In this document: positions 25,877-37,020 of the stretch, one piece after another | How the letters are laid out: each line of letters opens with the position of its first letter | How positions within the stretch are numbered: the stretch's first letter is position 1 | From: Rhabdophis nuchalis | Taxonomy: Eukaryota > Chordata > Lepidosauria > Squamata > Natricidae | Direction of reading: 5' to 3' | DNA: 64,000 bases | Assembly: GCA_039707465.1 (NCBI GenBank) | Contig: CM077644.1 | Span: forward strand, 79,196,875-79,260,874 | Notes under the pieces: generated by a model | Database searches by the model: none | The model's input: the letters and a program-made list of their open reading frames with translations, nothing else | What the model was told of the DNA's origin: nothing | Program-made: the position numbers and the translations under genes

Positions 25877-26245
25877 CCGTGATGGTGAACCTATGGCACG
25901 GGTGCCACAAGTGGCACGCGGAACCATTTCTTAGGGCACGCGAGGCATTGCCCTGTCAGCTCCAGCGCGCATGTGTGCTCTGGCCAGCTGATTTAAGCCT
26001 TCTTTTGAGGCCGTTTTGGCCCTCTGGAAGCATCAGGGAAGCTCCTGAAGCCTCTGGAGGTGGGGAGGGAAGGCTGTTTTCACCCTCCCCAGGCTCCTAG
26101 AAAGCCTCTGGAGCCTGGGGAGGGCGAAAAAAGCATGCCAGGGGGTCATGCACATAGCATTATGGGTGTGGCACACCCACACATGACCCCCCCCTGCACT
26201 CCCCCCACTTTTGGCACATGAGCCAAAAGAGGTTAGCCATCACTG
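25877..26245. mobile_element. hAT-type MITE, 369 bp
   Basis: Perfect 8 bp TSD CTTTAGGG (25869-25876, 26246-26253). Termini CCGTGATGGTGAACC and GGTTAGCCATCACTG are inverted repeats. The interior is GC-rich with imperfect internal symmetry. Confidence 0.8.
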
Positions 26246-26999
26246 CTTTAGGGGTTTCAACATCTAATAGAACTATAAAAACTGTTTTGATAAATTCTAA
26301 GCACATATTAGGGACATATACTTTCATGATGAGGCTGCAATGGATGGATATCATTAAATTTATGCAAAAATAAATATATTTAGCTTTTAGGGGTTGAGAA
26401 TTGCCTACAGTGAGCCATGATTTCCTTACATGCTGAGCCCTTTGCATACAACATCATGAGGCATGTGTAACAGTGGTGGAGTTGGCACTAAAGTACACTC
26501 TATCATTAGGTCTCTCCTTACTAAAAGTAAGGCGACATGGTCACAAGACTTTTTTTTTACTGCAATAGCTTAATTTGGCTAGGTTTCCAGAGATAATCTA
26601 CACTTAAAGTTGTTGGATTAGAACAAGGAAGATCCATCCTCAGCCATGGAAAATAAATGAGTGATTTGGGGCTAGCTACTCTCTCAGCCCATCCTAGCTT
26701 ACAGGAACATTGTTGTGGAGGAAAAGGAATACATACAGCACTATGCTCTGAGTTCCTGGAGGAAAAGTGAGATATAAATCTAAACTTATTTTGTTCAAAT
26801 AATTGGAAAAATGTGGTATAAATTAATAAAGTAGAACTGCAAATAAATGGGCATGTAGTATAGATCAAGCCACGCATATATACCTTACAGTCAAGGAATT
26901 AAATATTTAACATATTTCTGTCATATGTATGCACGTAAAATAAAATAGCCTAATTTATAATTCATTCATCTTAATTCTTCAAATCTATTGGCAGTGTTT

Positions 27000-28200
27000 C
27001 TTAGGTATGTAGGATCAATTTACATGGCACAAGGGAAACGTCAGAATGAAATCATGGTTTTTTTTTATGATACAATGTCACTGATCTCATTTGAGATGGT
27101 GATGAGTCTGCATACAAAGGGCAGGTTGAACAACTGGCCCTGTGGTGCAACTGGAACAATCTGGAGCTGAACACTCTTAAAATTGTAGATATGATAGTGG
27201 ATTTTAGGTGAAGGTCTCCTGTTCTTACCACTTCCTACAACATTAGACAACACAGTATCAATGGTAGAGACCTTCAAGTTTCTGGGTTCTATAATTTCTC
27301 AGGAATTGAAATGGACATCTAACATCAAAAACGTCACCAAAAAAGCCCAACAAAGAATGTTCTTCCTGCGCTAACTCAGAAAGCTCAGACTGCCCAAGGA
27401 GCTGCTGATACAGTTCTGTAGAGAAATTATTGTGTATCATTTGTACTTCTATAACTGTCTGGTTTGGAACAGCAACCAAACAGGACAGGTACAGGCTTCA
27501 GTGAATAGTTAAGACGTCAGAAAAAATAGCTGCAACCAGTCTGCCTTCCACTGAGGACATGTATAGTGGATGAGCCAGATAGCTGAGAAAATATCTATAG
27601 ACTTCTCACATCCTAGAATAAACTGTTTCAACTCCTCCCCTCAGGGTACTGCTATAGGACATTACATGCTAAAATACTAGACACAAAGACACCCCCTTCC
27701 CCCATTCATCACTCTGCTGAATACTGTATCTAAATCCCACAGCATTTTCTTATGCCTAAGAATATTTACCCATGTACCCTGTTCCCCCCAAAATAAGACC
27801 TCTCCAGATAATAAGCCCAATCGGGCTTTTGAGTGCATGCGCTAAAATAAGCCCTCCCCCAAAAATATTGCAACATAGCAGCAGCCATGAGATGACCATG
27901 CTCGCTGTCTCTTGCACCTCAAAAATAATAAGACCTCCCCGGAAATAAGGCCAAGCGCTTATTTCGATGCCAAAAGAAAATAAGACCCTGTCTTATTTTT
28001 GGGGAAACACGGTAGTAGGACTGTGTTGCTATTATCCTTCTCATCTTTCCTATTATCTTCTCATCTTTCCTATTATCTTCTCCTATTGGTATGTTATGAT
28101 TATCACTTGGTTCTTTGTATGTACACTAAAAGCTTATGCACCAGAGACAAATTCCTTGTGTGTCCTATCACATATGGTCAATAAAAGAATATTCTATTAG
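27000..28200 (+). mobile_element. L2-like LINE 3' end interrupted by a MITE
   Basis: Degraded ORF2 relics (ETFKFLGSIISQELKWTSNI, VTKKAQQRMFFLR) run to about 27680. 3' sequence resumes after the MITE at 27777-28012 and ends near GGTCAATAAAAGAATATTCT at 28200. The same family is present at 37.7 kb. Confidence 0.75.
27777..28012. mobile_element. TA-flanked MITE with AAATAAGAC termini
   Basis: Left end CCCTGTTCCCCCCAAAATA and right end ATTTTTGGGGAAACACGG are inverted repeats flanked by TA (27775-27776, 28013-28014). It splits an L2-like LINE. Confidence 0.75.
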
Positions 28201-29805
28201 TACTAGTACCATTACTGCTGCTGCTGATTACTTAGTATTATTACTGATATTGTTATTGCTATAGTTATACAAGAACTTAGACCTATAGCTACCATTAAAA
28301 TATTTAGACTAAAAAAGGAAGTATCAGTCATATGTATAGGTTAGTAGGCTGAATGCTACTGAATGCTAGTGTCTAGCATTCTAGCTCCCGCAAATCATTA
28401 GGTGTGCAATTTTCTTTTTTCTGTATCAAGAGCTGCACTTTGCCTCTGAATGGCACATTTCAGAAAAAAATTACATGCAGCAAGTTCAAATAGCCTGTCT
28501 ACTCTTAAGTCTACGAGCCATAATCATTTCAATTTGTAAAGATGTGGGTGTCTTGGAAAAATCATAATTTTACACTCTGCAGGGATATGTGTGTGTCAAA
28601 TGAAGAAGGCAGTGTTGTATCAATACAGTGGAAAATCTGACCCTTTTATATGTGTGTCATAGTGTCACATACAAATGCAAAGGAGTAGAGCTTAGGCTGT
28701 GATACTGCTTTTATCATTTTAATGAAAGCATTATATTATGCAGATGTCTCTGTTTATAGCCAAATTTGTTTTCCCATCACTGTACTGGAGCTGCTTCCCC
28801 ACGCAACTTGGATGCTGGTCAAGATTAGAAAGCGAATTCATATATCAAAATGAATACAAGGTACTATAACAGTCATAAATGGAAATAAAATTCCACAAAT
28901 GACATTTTGTTGCACTTGTTCGTACAAATATTCCAAGCAATTATTTTTTTGCTGTCACTGGTAGCGAAACTATTTTGAAGTATTGTGTGTAAATTCAGGT
29001 TTTTCTTTGCAAAGTGCTGCTAGGTTTGGAGAAAAGGCAAAATGTTTAGTTTAATACAGATTATGTTTGCTGAATAATATAAACAGAGAGATATTCAGAT
29101 TTAAAAACTATCATTTATTTTTAGTCCAAATTAATCTATAACTGAAGTTTAGTCAAACTAACTAGCTCTATGATTAAATTATCCTGTGATTTCTATGAAA
29201 GAGAGATGGGATTGGGAACAAGTGAAAATGTGGCACAATGGACTGCAGACTGATTCACTCACTAAGCCTCATTAAAAACTTTTTCTCTGCTACTTGTGGG
29301 TGAGCCTTCAAGGTCAAAAGTAACACAATTAGAAAGTTAACAATTGAAGATAAGCTGTTTCATGTATTTATTTATTAAATGAATAAACTTTCCTCTGAAT
29401 AGCTCCCCAGGAGCAAAAACTGCAGATTAAAATGCATAGCTCTCAACAGTAGAAAACTAAAACAGGTGAAATACCACATTGATTGCATAGAACAAGGTTC
29501 TGCTTTGGTCATGGTTTATGACCCTTAGGAGATTAAAAGCAGATTGGAAAGGGGTTAGAAATTTGGGGTGGGGTGTTTGTGAGCAAAATCACTGTTAGAA
29601 CTTGCCTCTCCTGTTCCTGGAGAAGGCAACATCCATCTTGTCTCAGCAAAGTTTGTAATGAGTTTTGATGAGCGTCCAATGCTAATAATTGGGAAGATTG
29701 CTTGATAGTTACCTACTTCTACTGTGTCCTTTCATATATCTGCAATCTTTGGAGTACTTTTGGAAACAAAGTTCAGCATTTCTGCCCACTGTTCAGATTT
29801 CATCT
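28201..29805. other. PTGER3 intron 1 DNA, nothing recognised
   Basis: AT-rich, with only very short open frames and no recognisable repeat termini. Confidence 0.5.
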
Positions 29806-31075
29806 AATATAGCAATAGCATGTAGACTTCTATGCCACTTCACAGTGCTTTACAGCCTCCTCTAAGCCAGGGATCCCCAACCTTTTTTTCACCAGGGACC
29901 GGTTTCATTTTAAAGAAAATTCTGCGGACCGGCTGATGGGCTCAGCAGTCATGTGACTGGGTGGGCGTGGCCAACTTTGAAAATGTGAAACTCACTTAAC
30001 AATGATCTTGGTTAGCAACCAAACTTTTGGCCTCAACTGTGGTCATAAGTTCTTTCTTTCTTTCTCTCTCTCTCTTTCTTTCTCTTACTTTGTCTCTGTC
30101 TCTTTTTTTCTCTCTCTCTTTCTTTCTCTTTCCCTTTCTATTTCTTTCTCTTTCTTTTTCTCTTTTCCTCTTTCTGTATCTTTTCCTGTCTCTTTCTTTC
30201 CTTTCTGTCTCTTTCTCTCTGTCTGTCTTTCTCTGTCCCACTTTTTTCTTTCTTTCTCTCTTTGTGTCTCTCCTTCATCCGCCCATTTCTGTCACTCTGT
30301 GTGTGTGTGTGTGTGTGTCTGTCTTGCATTCATTCAATCACTCCTTCTGTGTCTCTGTCTATCTTTCTCTCCCTCCCTCCCTCTGTCTCTCTATGTGTGT
30401 CTGTCGTCGTCATTGTCGTCCCGTCCCCCCGCCCCCAGCCTCCTCATCCCGCCTGCCACGCTTGGTCGCTCGTTCAGGCTCCGTGGCTGGATAGGAGCCG
30501 GGCTGGAGAGGAGGAGGAGGGAGGGGACAGAGCGCACGGGAGAACGCAGGAGGATGGTGGGGGCTCTTCCTCCACCCTCGTCGACGGAGGGACTCCTGTG
30601 CGCCGCCGGAGCAACCCGCCAGTTCCCTCCCCAGCCCGCAGAGCCTCCGCAGTCCCTGGAAGAAAATGAGTGGCCGGCATGCCAGCAGGGGAGGGAATCG
30701 GTGGCCGGTCCGGCGGCGTCCAGGAATCCCTCCGTCGACGAGGGTGGAGGAAGAGGCACACTCCAACGGCGCGAACAGCCGCGCCTGCGTTCTCCCGCGT
30801 GCTGTGCTCAGGGGGCTGCCTCCTCCTCCCTCCTCCTCCTCTCTAGCCCTGCGGCCCGGCTCCCATCCAGCCACGGACCGGCACCGGTCCGCGGCCCGGG
30901 GGTTGGGGACCCCTGCTCTAAGCAGTTTAGAGAATCAGCATATTGCCCCCAATAATTTGGGTCTTCATTTTACCAAACCTGGAAGGATGGAAACTGATTC
31001 AACCTTGTGTGGGTGAGAATCGAACTCCCAGCAGTGAGTAGAATTAACCCGCAATACTGGGCGCTTAATCCTTAT
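29806..31075 (-). mobile_element. Possible tRNA-derived SINE, split by a hAT element
   Basis: On the minus strand GAGTTCGATTCTCACC (about 31014-31029) resembles a pol III B box. It is followed by body sequence and a LINE-like tail ending near 29806. The hAT copy at 29868-30915 interrupts it; the flanks rejoin cleanly when the insert and one TSD are removed. No A box was verified. Confidence 0.4.
29868..30915. mobile_element. Long non-autonomous hAT-like element with polypyrimidine interior (copy 1)
   Basis: 1048 bp flanked by a perfect 8 bp TSD CTCTAAGC. Termini CAGGGATCCCCAACC and GGTTGGGGACCCCTG. Interior in order: a segment derived from the CAGGTAGT MITE family (GGTTAGCAACCAAACTTTTG), about 250 bp of C/T-only (TTTC)n-like sequence, (TG)n, then a GC-rich foldback in which 30550-30600 is complementary to 30719-30765. 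No transposase. Long open frames here are low-complexity artefacts. Confidence 0.85.
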
Positions 31076-31266
31076 TTTAACCCTTTTAATTAAAAACACT
31101 GTTTTAAATTTATTTTCTTATTTAACATGAAAATATTTTAAAAGTTGCAAACTTTATCATTGTTTTGACATATAGATTAAATTATTTCTATTCTTATCAC
31201 ATAGAATCTTACTACTGTATATTAAATATAGCTAGCCAATTCCAAAAGACTCTCTGCGAGTATGTT

Positions 31267-31638
31267 CACAACTCAGCCCAAAATTTCTGTTGCTAAGAAA
31301 GGCAGTTAAATGAGTTTTGCCCTATTTTATGACTTTTTTTGCCACAGTTCTTAAGCGAATCAGTGATTAAGTGACCACTTCATATGGTTGTTAAGTAAAT
31401 CTAGATCTTGCCATTGGCTTTGCTTGTGGGAAGGTTACAAATGATGACTATATTACCCTGGCACAATGTACCTGTCATAAATATATGCCAGCTGCCAAGC
31501 AAACAAATTTTGATCACATGACCATGGGGATGCTGCAACAGTTGTAAGTGTGGAAACTGGTCATGAATCATTTTTTCCAGTGTCATTGTAACTTCAAGCA
31601 GTAACTAAATGAATGGTTGTTAAGTCGAGGACTACCTG
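31267..31638. mobile_element. CAGGTAGT-family MITE, left-truncated
   Basis: Internal sequence matches the other copies (GAATCAGTGATTAAGTGACC, GATCACATGACCATGGGGAT) and ends GTCGAGGACTACCTG. The left terminus is missing. Confidence 0.7.
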
Positions 31639-31692
31639 TGTTAAAAGCAAGTGGTATATTTATTTCTTGCAAAATTTTCTTCCCATAAAATA

Positions 31693-32042
31693 CCATATTT
31701 TTGAAGTATAAGACGCGCCTTTTTCCCTCAAAGAGGGTAAAAAATCTGGGTGAATCTTTTACACTGAATACAGCATTTGTTTGCCTTCTGAAACTTCGCC
31801 CCTTCACCAAAATGGTGGTGCATAGATTTAAGAAGGTCTTTTAGAGTGCTCCTGGGGACTGCCCAGCCCCCAGCAGCACTCTACAAGCCTCCTAAAGGCT
31901 ATTCATGCCCTTTTGTTTGACAAAAAACACCCGTTTTTGCAAAAATGGGCCATTTTTGGGAGGTCTGCAGAGTGCAAAACCTTTTTTTAAAAAATTTGCC
32001 TCTTCAAAAATCTTGGTGCATCTTATAATCTGAAAAATACGA
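31693..32042. mobile_element. TA-flanked foldback MITE (TATAAGACGC type)
   Basis: Left CCATATTTTTGAAGTATAAG and right CTTATAATCTGAAAAATACGA are inverted and flanked by TA. 350 bp, non-coding. Confidence 0.75.
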
Positions 32043-32299
32043 TAATTAGTTTATTTGAATGAGTTCAACATTTTAGGAGCTATGGCATCATCCAGTTTGA
32101 AAATCTCTGGATTAAGGTAATAATCTCTTAAAATATATTAAAGTATATGTCTTGAGCTGAGCAGTTGTTAATGTGCCAGAGGAAAGGATGGTACCACTTG
32201 CCTTTAGATAGGCCATCCTTGGATCCAAACTTGTTAACAACTCTTAGTATATCCTATCCAATGCATGTCCCTTCCCTTAAATATTGACATTTTGCAGTT

Positions 32300-32600
32300 C
32301 CCAATCAGCATGCTTTTCCACTGTAGCCCCTGACCTACGGAACACCCTTCCCTTCAGATCCAACAGCCCCCTCCCCACTTTTAACCTTCCAGAAAGCACT
32401 TAAGGGTTGGCTTTCCCCTCATATGTTGGGATAAGAGAAGGTTGGAGTGGAAGTGTGGCCTGCATTGGGCAAGCTTGATAGCGGCACCAGATTTTTACTT
32501 CTATTGTTTTCTGTTTTTATTTTACATATTGTTTTATTCTTTGGTTGTGAGTTACATAGAGTCCGATTTTCAGATGGCTAGCTTCAGTGATTTTAACCTA
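32300..32600 (+). mobile_element. Diverged CR1-like LINE 3' end
   Basis: Degraded coding similarity to the CR1 ORF2 end: LTYGTPFPSDPTAPSPLLTF then QKALKGWL. A T-rich 3' region follows. Family is assigned with moderate confidence only. Confidence 0.45.
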
Positions 32601-32730
32601 TTAGTTAACAAAATAATTCATAAACTAAAATCTATTCAATATCCTCCCCTACTCATCTGAGAAGTGTTTTAAATCTTTCAACATCCCCCTGTATAATAAG
32701 TTATCATGAGCTGAATTTTGTTATGTAGAC

Positions 32731-33326
32731 CAGGGGTCCCCAACCTTTTTTGCCCCAGGGACCGGTTTCATTTTAAAGAAAACTCTGCGGACCGGCTGAG
32801 TGGCTCAGCAGTCATGTGACTGGGTGGGCATGGCCAATTTGGAAAATGTGAAACTCACTTAACAATGGTCTTGGTTAGCAACCAAACTTTTGGGCTCAAT
32901 TGTGGTCATAAGTTCTCTTTCTCTCTCTCTCTCTCTCTTTCTTTTTCTTTCCTTCTGTCTTTCTTTCTCTCGTTCTCTCTCTCTTTCTTTCTCTGTCTCT
33001 TTCTTTCCTTCCCTCTTTCTTTCTTTCTCTCTTTATTTCTTTCTCTTTCTCTCTCTTTATTTCTTTCTCTTTCTCTCTCTTTATTTCTCTCTTTCTCTCC
33101 CTCTTTCTCTCTTTCTCTCTCATTTTTTCTTTCTTTCCCTCTTTCTCCCTCTCTTTATTTCTTTCTCTTTCTCTCTTTCTCTTTCCCTCTCTTTCTCTCT
33201 TTCTTTGTCTCTTTCTTTCTCTTTTTCTCGGTCTGTCTTTCTCTCTCTCTCCCACTTTCTTTTTCTTTCTTTCTCTTTCTCTCTTTTACTTTCTGTCTCT
33301 CTCTCCTTCGTCCGCCCATCTCTGTC

Positions 33327-33362
<36 letters not shown>

Positions 33363-33431
33363 TGTCTGTCTCGCATTCAGGCACTTAATCACTCATTCTG
33401 TGCCTCTGTCTATCTTTCTCTCCCTCCCACC

Positions 33432-33463
<32 letters not shown>

Positions 33464-34012
33464 CACACTCTCTGATTCCCTCCCACCCTGTCTCTCTCTG
33501 TGTATATGCCTCTCTCTGTCGGTCTGTCGTCGTCCCGTCCCGTCCCCCCCCCCCAGCGGAGTCTCCTCAGCCCAGTTCGACTCGCTCACTAGCCTTAGCC
33601 TGCCCCGCCTGGGCGGCCGCTGCCGCACTTGGTCCCTCGTGCGCTCGGTCAGGCTCCTTCCAGCAGCTGAGAAGGCTCCGTGGGGTGGGGGTGGGGGGGA
33701 GGAACCTCCGCAGCCCCTGGAAGAAGACGAGTGGGTGGCATGCCGGTTGGGGAAGCTCTGGGGGGGCAGGGAGGAAGGGAATCCGCAGGCGGTAGGGAGG
33801 GCTGTTGCTGCGGCGTGCAGGAGTCCCACCGTCGACAAAGGTGGAGGAAGAGGCGCACCCCAACCGCGCGAAAAGCCCCGCTTGCGCTCTCCCGCGCGCT
33901 CTGCCCAGGGGGCTGCCCCCTCTTCCCTGCTCCTCCTCTCCGGCCCTGTGGCCCGGCTCCTACCCAGCCACGGACCGGCACTGGTCCGCGGACCGGGGGT
34001 TGGGGACCCCTG
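32731..34012. mobile_element. Long non-autonomous hAT-like element with polypyrimidine interior (copy 2)
   Basis: 1282 bp flanked by a perfect 8 bp TSD ATGTAGAC (32723-32730, 34013-34020). Termini CAGGGGTCCCCAACC and GGTTGGGGACCCCTG. Same layout as the copy 1.8 kb away, but with a longer polypyrimidine block and two (TG)n tracts (33332-33361, about 33437-33463). No transposase. Confidence 0.87.
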
Positions 34013-34051
34013 ATGTAGACCATGCCATGAGATGCTATCTAGTGTTCACAT

Positions 34052-34334
34052 CAGAGGTGGGTTGCTCCTGGTTTGGCCGAATTGGTAGTGGAATTCAGGC
34101 CTGTGTCGCAGAACTGGCAGCAACCCAGGCCTGCCACACCCTAGACTGGTTCCCTTGCTGCGGTTGGGCCACCGCCATTTTGATTTTTAGTGACTGTGCC
34201 TGCACAGTTCACTGTAAATTGTTCTGTGCATGTGCAAAGAACAATTTACATTGAATAGTGCATGTGTGCACAGCGCGCAACTGGCACACGTGGGGATTGC
34301 GAACTGTAGTAAAACTGGCAGTAAGCCATCCCTA
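34052..34334. mobile_element. hAT-type MITE, 283 bp
   Basis: Perfect 8 bp TSD GTTCACAT. Left end CAGAGGTGGGTTGC, right end GTAAGCCATCCCTA as imperfect inverted repeats. Confidence 0.75.
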
Positions 34335-35311
34335 GTTCACATCCTTTTCTCTTAACTTAAAGTGGTTGTAGATATACTTAATTTTATTAAGTATATGCTA
34401 ATTTAACACAAAGGGTTATAAGTCAGCCAGGTATTCAGTGCTGATCAGTTGGGCCTTTTCATTCTCTGAATACATACCTTATAGAATAGTTACTCAGGAA
34501 AAGCTTTGTGTGGCTTAAAAGCATACATGTATATCCAAGTCTGGTGCTATATCTTCATTTTTTATACTAACGATAAATAAAGCACCAACATAATGCAATG
34601 CAATTAGTTCATTCCTGTACTGATGAAGTCAACTTGGTTTGGTAGCAAAGCACATGCTTTGCAATGAATAAATCCCAGACTCAAAGCATAGTTTTAACTT
34701 ATTACAGATGTTTTCCTGAGACTGGAACATCAGTTAGGAGAGCAACAAATAGTCTATTTTCAAGTACTTTCCCATGTTTCTTTTGAAGGAATATATAACT
34801 GCCTCTTTTTCACTTTGAGTAAAGCATTTCATATTTTCCCCCAAGATCTACACTACCAAACAGAAATCTCAATAAGACCAGAAAGAAAACAAAATGCTCT
34901 GATGGTTAAAATAAAATTAAGTATATCTACAACCACTTTCAGTTATAATCAATCTTTAGCTAAAGACAATGAGAAATGTGTGTATGGTTCATCTCAAAAG
35001 ATGTTTGGACAGAATTTTAATAAAGCTAAAGACAGGACAGGGGTTTTATAAACAAAAAAATTACGCTGACCAAAGTTGCATAGCACACTAATAAATAACG
35101 AACTTAAATATTTTCTCTCAAATTTTTAAACAAAAAGACATATCAGAGCATTGTTAAAAAAATTGGCACCTACGTTGTAACAAGTTATGCACTATTGCCA
35201 GTTTTCTCTAACTGGATGCTTCCCACAAATTAGATTTACTACAACAATTTATAGCCTGGCTTTGTGCCAACAGACCACTCTGTAGCAATTGGATACACCA
35301 AAGAAACCTAC

Positions 35312-36172
35312 CAAAAGTGGGGACCAACAAGCAAGGAGGACACACATGATTCCCAGCAACTGGATAAAGGTTTCCATGGTAATCCTGCCCCACTGCTTCC
35401 TTGATCGGGATGTTGAGCTCTTGGACCAGCAGCGACACACCAGTGAAATTATGGTTGCCATATTGCATGCCAAAGTAACAGTGAGGGAAAAGAGACCCAA
35501 GAAAGCAAATGTAGAAGCAAAAACAGCATTGCCCACCCTGGCATTTTCATGATCCTTCATACTGATGAAGCACCAGGTGCCCGGCCACTGAAGCGTATAC
35601 TTCCCAATACCCATCATGGGCAAGAGAGCAAAGGCGAAACTAGTTAGCCACACACAAAGTAGCACCATCTTGGTCAACTTGGTCTTCATGTGGCCTGTGT
35701 ACCAGTGGGGGGCCTGGATGGCCAGGGCCCTTTCCACGGCCATGGCACTTGCGATGAAGAGAGGGCAAAGACCAAAAACGGTCATGGCCAAGCCAAAAAA
35801 GACACATAGGCCCTGGGAAGGGTCCACCGCCCGCCATTTCCGATTGGCCAAGTACACTGTGATGACCACGGGGCTGGTCAGCAGCTGCCCGGCGAGGTCC
35901 GTCAGGGCCAGAGAACCAATGCACAGCAAGAACGGCCTCTTCCGCTGGTTCTCCTTCTTCTGGTAAGCTCGGTAGGCTAGCAGCATGGCCAGGCCGTTGC
36001 CCACCATGCCCGTGATCATCATGGTCAAAGGGAAAGCCACCGAGACGGAGGCGCATTGCTCCGCGAAGGTCCCGCTGCCGTTGCCTTTGTCCCGGCTCCC
36101 AGCGGCGTCGAGGGGGGCCATGGCGAACGGAGTGGAGTTGAGCCGCCCCCCATAAAGCCCGCGGAAAGTCAT
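35312..36172 (-). CDS. PTGER3: PTGER3 coding exon 1 (prostaglandin E2 receptor EP3, N-terminus to TM6)
   Basis: Class A GPCR that binds prostaglandin E2 at the plasma membrane; the family couples mainly to Gi. The exon encodes 287 residues. Visible features are an NGS glycosylation sequon before TM1, the EP3-like block [10 protein letters not shown] at TM1, TM2 [17 protein letters not shown]3 Cys in LCVFFGL followed by MAVERALAI (the prostanoid equivalent of DRY), the prostanoid ECL2 motif WPGTWCFIS, and TM6 [14 protein letters not shown]. The exon ends after a TTG codon at a GTAGGT donor, phase 0, at the same place in TM6 as I recall for mammalian EP3. I chose the ATG at 36172 (MTFRGLYGG). 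The frame is open further upstream, but the preceding candidate at 36205 is GTG. A CpG-rich block surrounds the start. The next exon is 15.9 kb away on the same strand. Identity is by recalled family similarity and is strong. Confidence 0.95.
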
Positions 36173-36660
36173 GTTGCGCGCGCGAAGGACGAGAGGAGAA
36201 GCCACGGCGGCGAGAGGGAGCGGAGCGCGAGTCGATCTCCTGCCATTGCGGCGCTCCCGCCTTTGGCAAGCCGCCTTCGGGGCTTCAAGTGGTCGGGGAA
36301 GATAACCCGCCGCTCTCTTAAAGGCGCGGAGGCGGAGCTTTCATTCATCAGGTGCCTCTCTCTTCGCTCTCTCGGAGAGAAAATTAAGCGCTCCCACTTT
36401 GGCGTCTCTCTCTCTCAAGCGCGAGTTCTCAAAAAGTGTCCAGGACTCTCCCGGGGCGTGGTGTTTTTTCTGTAGCCCAGGCGTCTTTCATTTTCCCGCC
36501 TTCGTTTTCTCCTAGTCCTATCCTCTGGTTGGGTTTTGGGTACGGATCGTCGCGTTTTTTCTCCCTGGGTCGTGCACAGGCTCGCGAGACGCTTGGACCC
36601 CAGTTTTCCCCTTCTTCCTCAACGGCGAATGGTGCCGTGGGATTAATCGAGGGGGTGGGG
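35900..36660 (-). promoter_or_regulatory. PTGER3: CpG-rich block over PTGER3 5' end (probable CpG-island promoter)
   Basis: CpG dinucleotides are frequent through the first half of exon 1 and about 450 bp upstream, for example around 36050-36260 and 36430-36610. The flanking DNA is AT-rich and CpG-poor. No convincing TATA box is visible close to the start, as expected for a CpG-island promoter. The boundaries are approximate. Confidence 0.6.
36169..36246 (-). promoter_or_regulatory. Upstream ORF overlapping the PTGER3 start codon
   Basis: On the minus strand an ATG at 36246 opens a 25-codon frame (starts [10 protein letters not shown]). Its TGA overlaps the receptor ATG in an ATGA tetranucleotide at 36169-36172. 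The uORF is in a different frame from the receptor. If the transcript starts upstream of 36246, this arrangement would limit or couple receptor translation by termination-reinitiation. The transcription start is not known from sequence, so a regulatory role is inferred. Confidence 0.5.
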
Positions 36661-36696
36661 GGAATACAGTCCCTGGCTCAAGGGAACAGTGTAAAA

Positions 36697-36802
36697 CAGG
36701 GGTCTCCAACTTTTGCAACTTTAAGTCTGAAGGACTTCAGCTCCCAGACTTCTGGGAGCTGAAGTCCTTCAGACTTAAAGTTGCAAAGGTTGGAGACCCC
36801 TG
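36697..36802. mobile_element. Near-perfect palindromic hAT MITE, 106 bp
   Basis: Perfect 8 bp TSD GTGTAAAA (36689-36696, 36803-36810). The whole element is one palindrome: arms of about 52 bp starting CAGGGGTCTCCAAC with one visible mismatch and almost no loop. It sits about 0.5 kb upstream of the PTGER3 start at the edge of the CpG-rich block. Confidence 0.88.
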
Positions 36803-36910
36803 GTGTAAAAGATGAAGCAGAAGGGTATGTGCCTGAAATCTTGGGATGGTGATGATACCAGGTTTAATAACCTGAGCTATGGAGATTCTCAAGTTATCCC
36901 GGTCATGGTT

Positions 36911-37020
36911 GTCCCCAACGTGCTTTTTCAAGAGGCAGCTGGATTCTGGAGAGAAACGTCTTTGAAGAAAAAAACCCCCAGAAAGTCCAGTTGCCTCTTG
37001 AAAAAGCACCTTGGGGACAG
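36911..37020. repeat. Imperfect inverted repeat, about 40 bp arms
   Basis: GTCCCCAACGTGCTTTTTCA at 36911 pairs with the reverse complement ending at 37019 (AAAGCACCTTGGGGAC); arms continue through AAGAGGCARCTGGA. About three mismatches. Possibly another foldback transposon remnant. Confidence 0.7.

Noticed and set aside
30002..30955. Long plus-strand ORF (317 codons) rich in Ser/Phe/Leu
   Set aside because: Translation of a polypyrimidine tract and GC foldback inside a hAT-like element; low-complexity, no domain.
32865..34013. Long plus-strand ORF (382 codons) rich in Ser/Phe/Leu
   Set aside because: Same artefact in the second copy of the element.
36173..36205. Eleven-residue N-terminal extension of PTGER3
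   Set aside because: It would start at GTG; the first in-frame ATG is at 36172 and is preferred.
35640..36269. 209-codon minus-strand ORF over PTGER3 exon 1
   Set aside because: Alternative-frame shadow of the GC-rich receptor exon.
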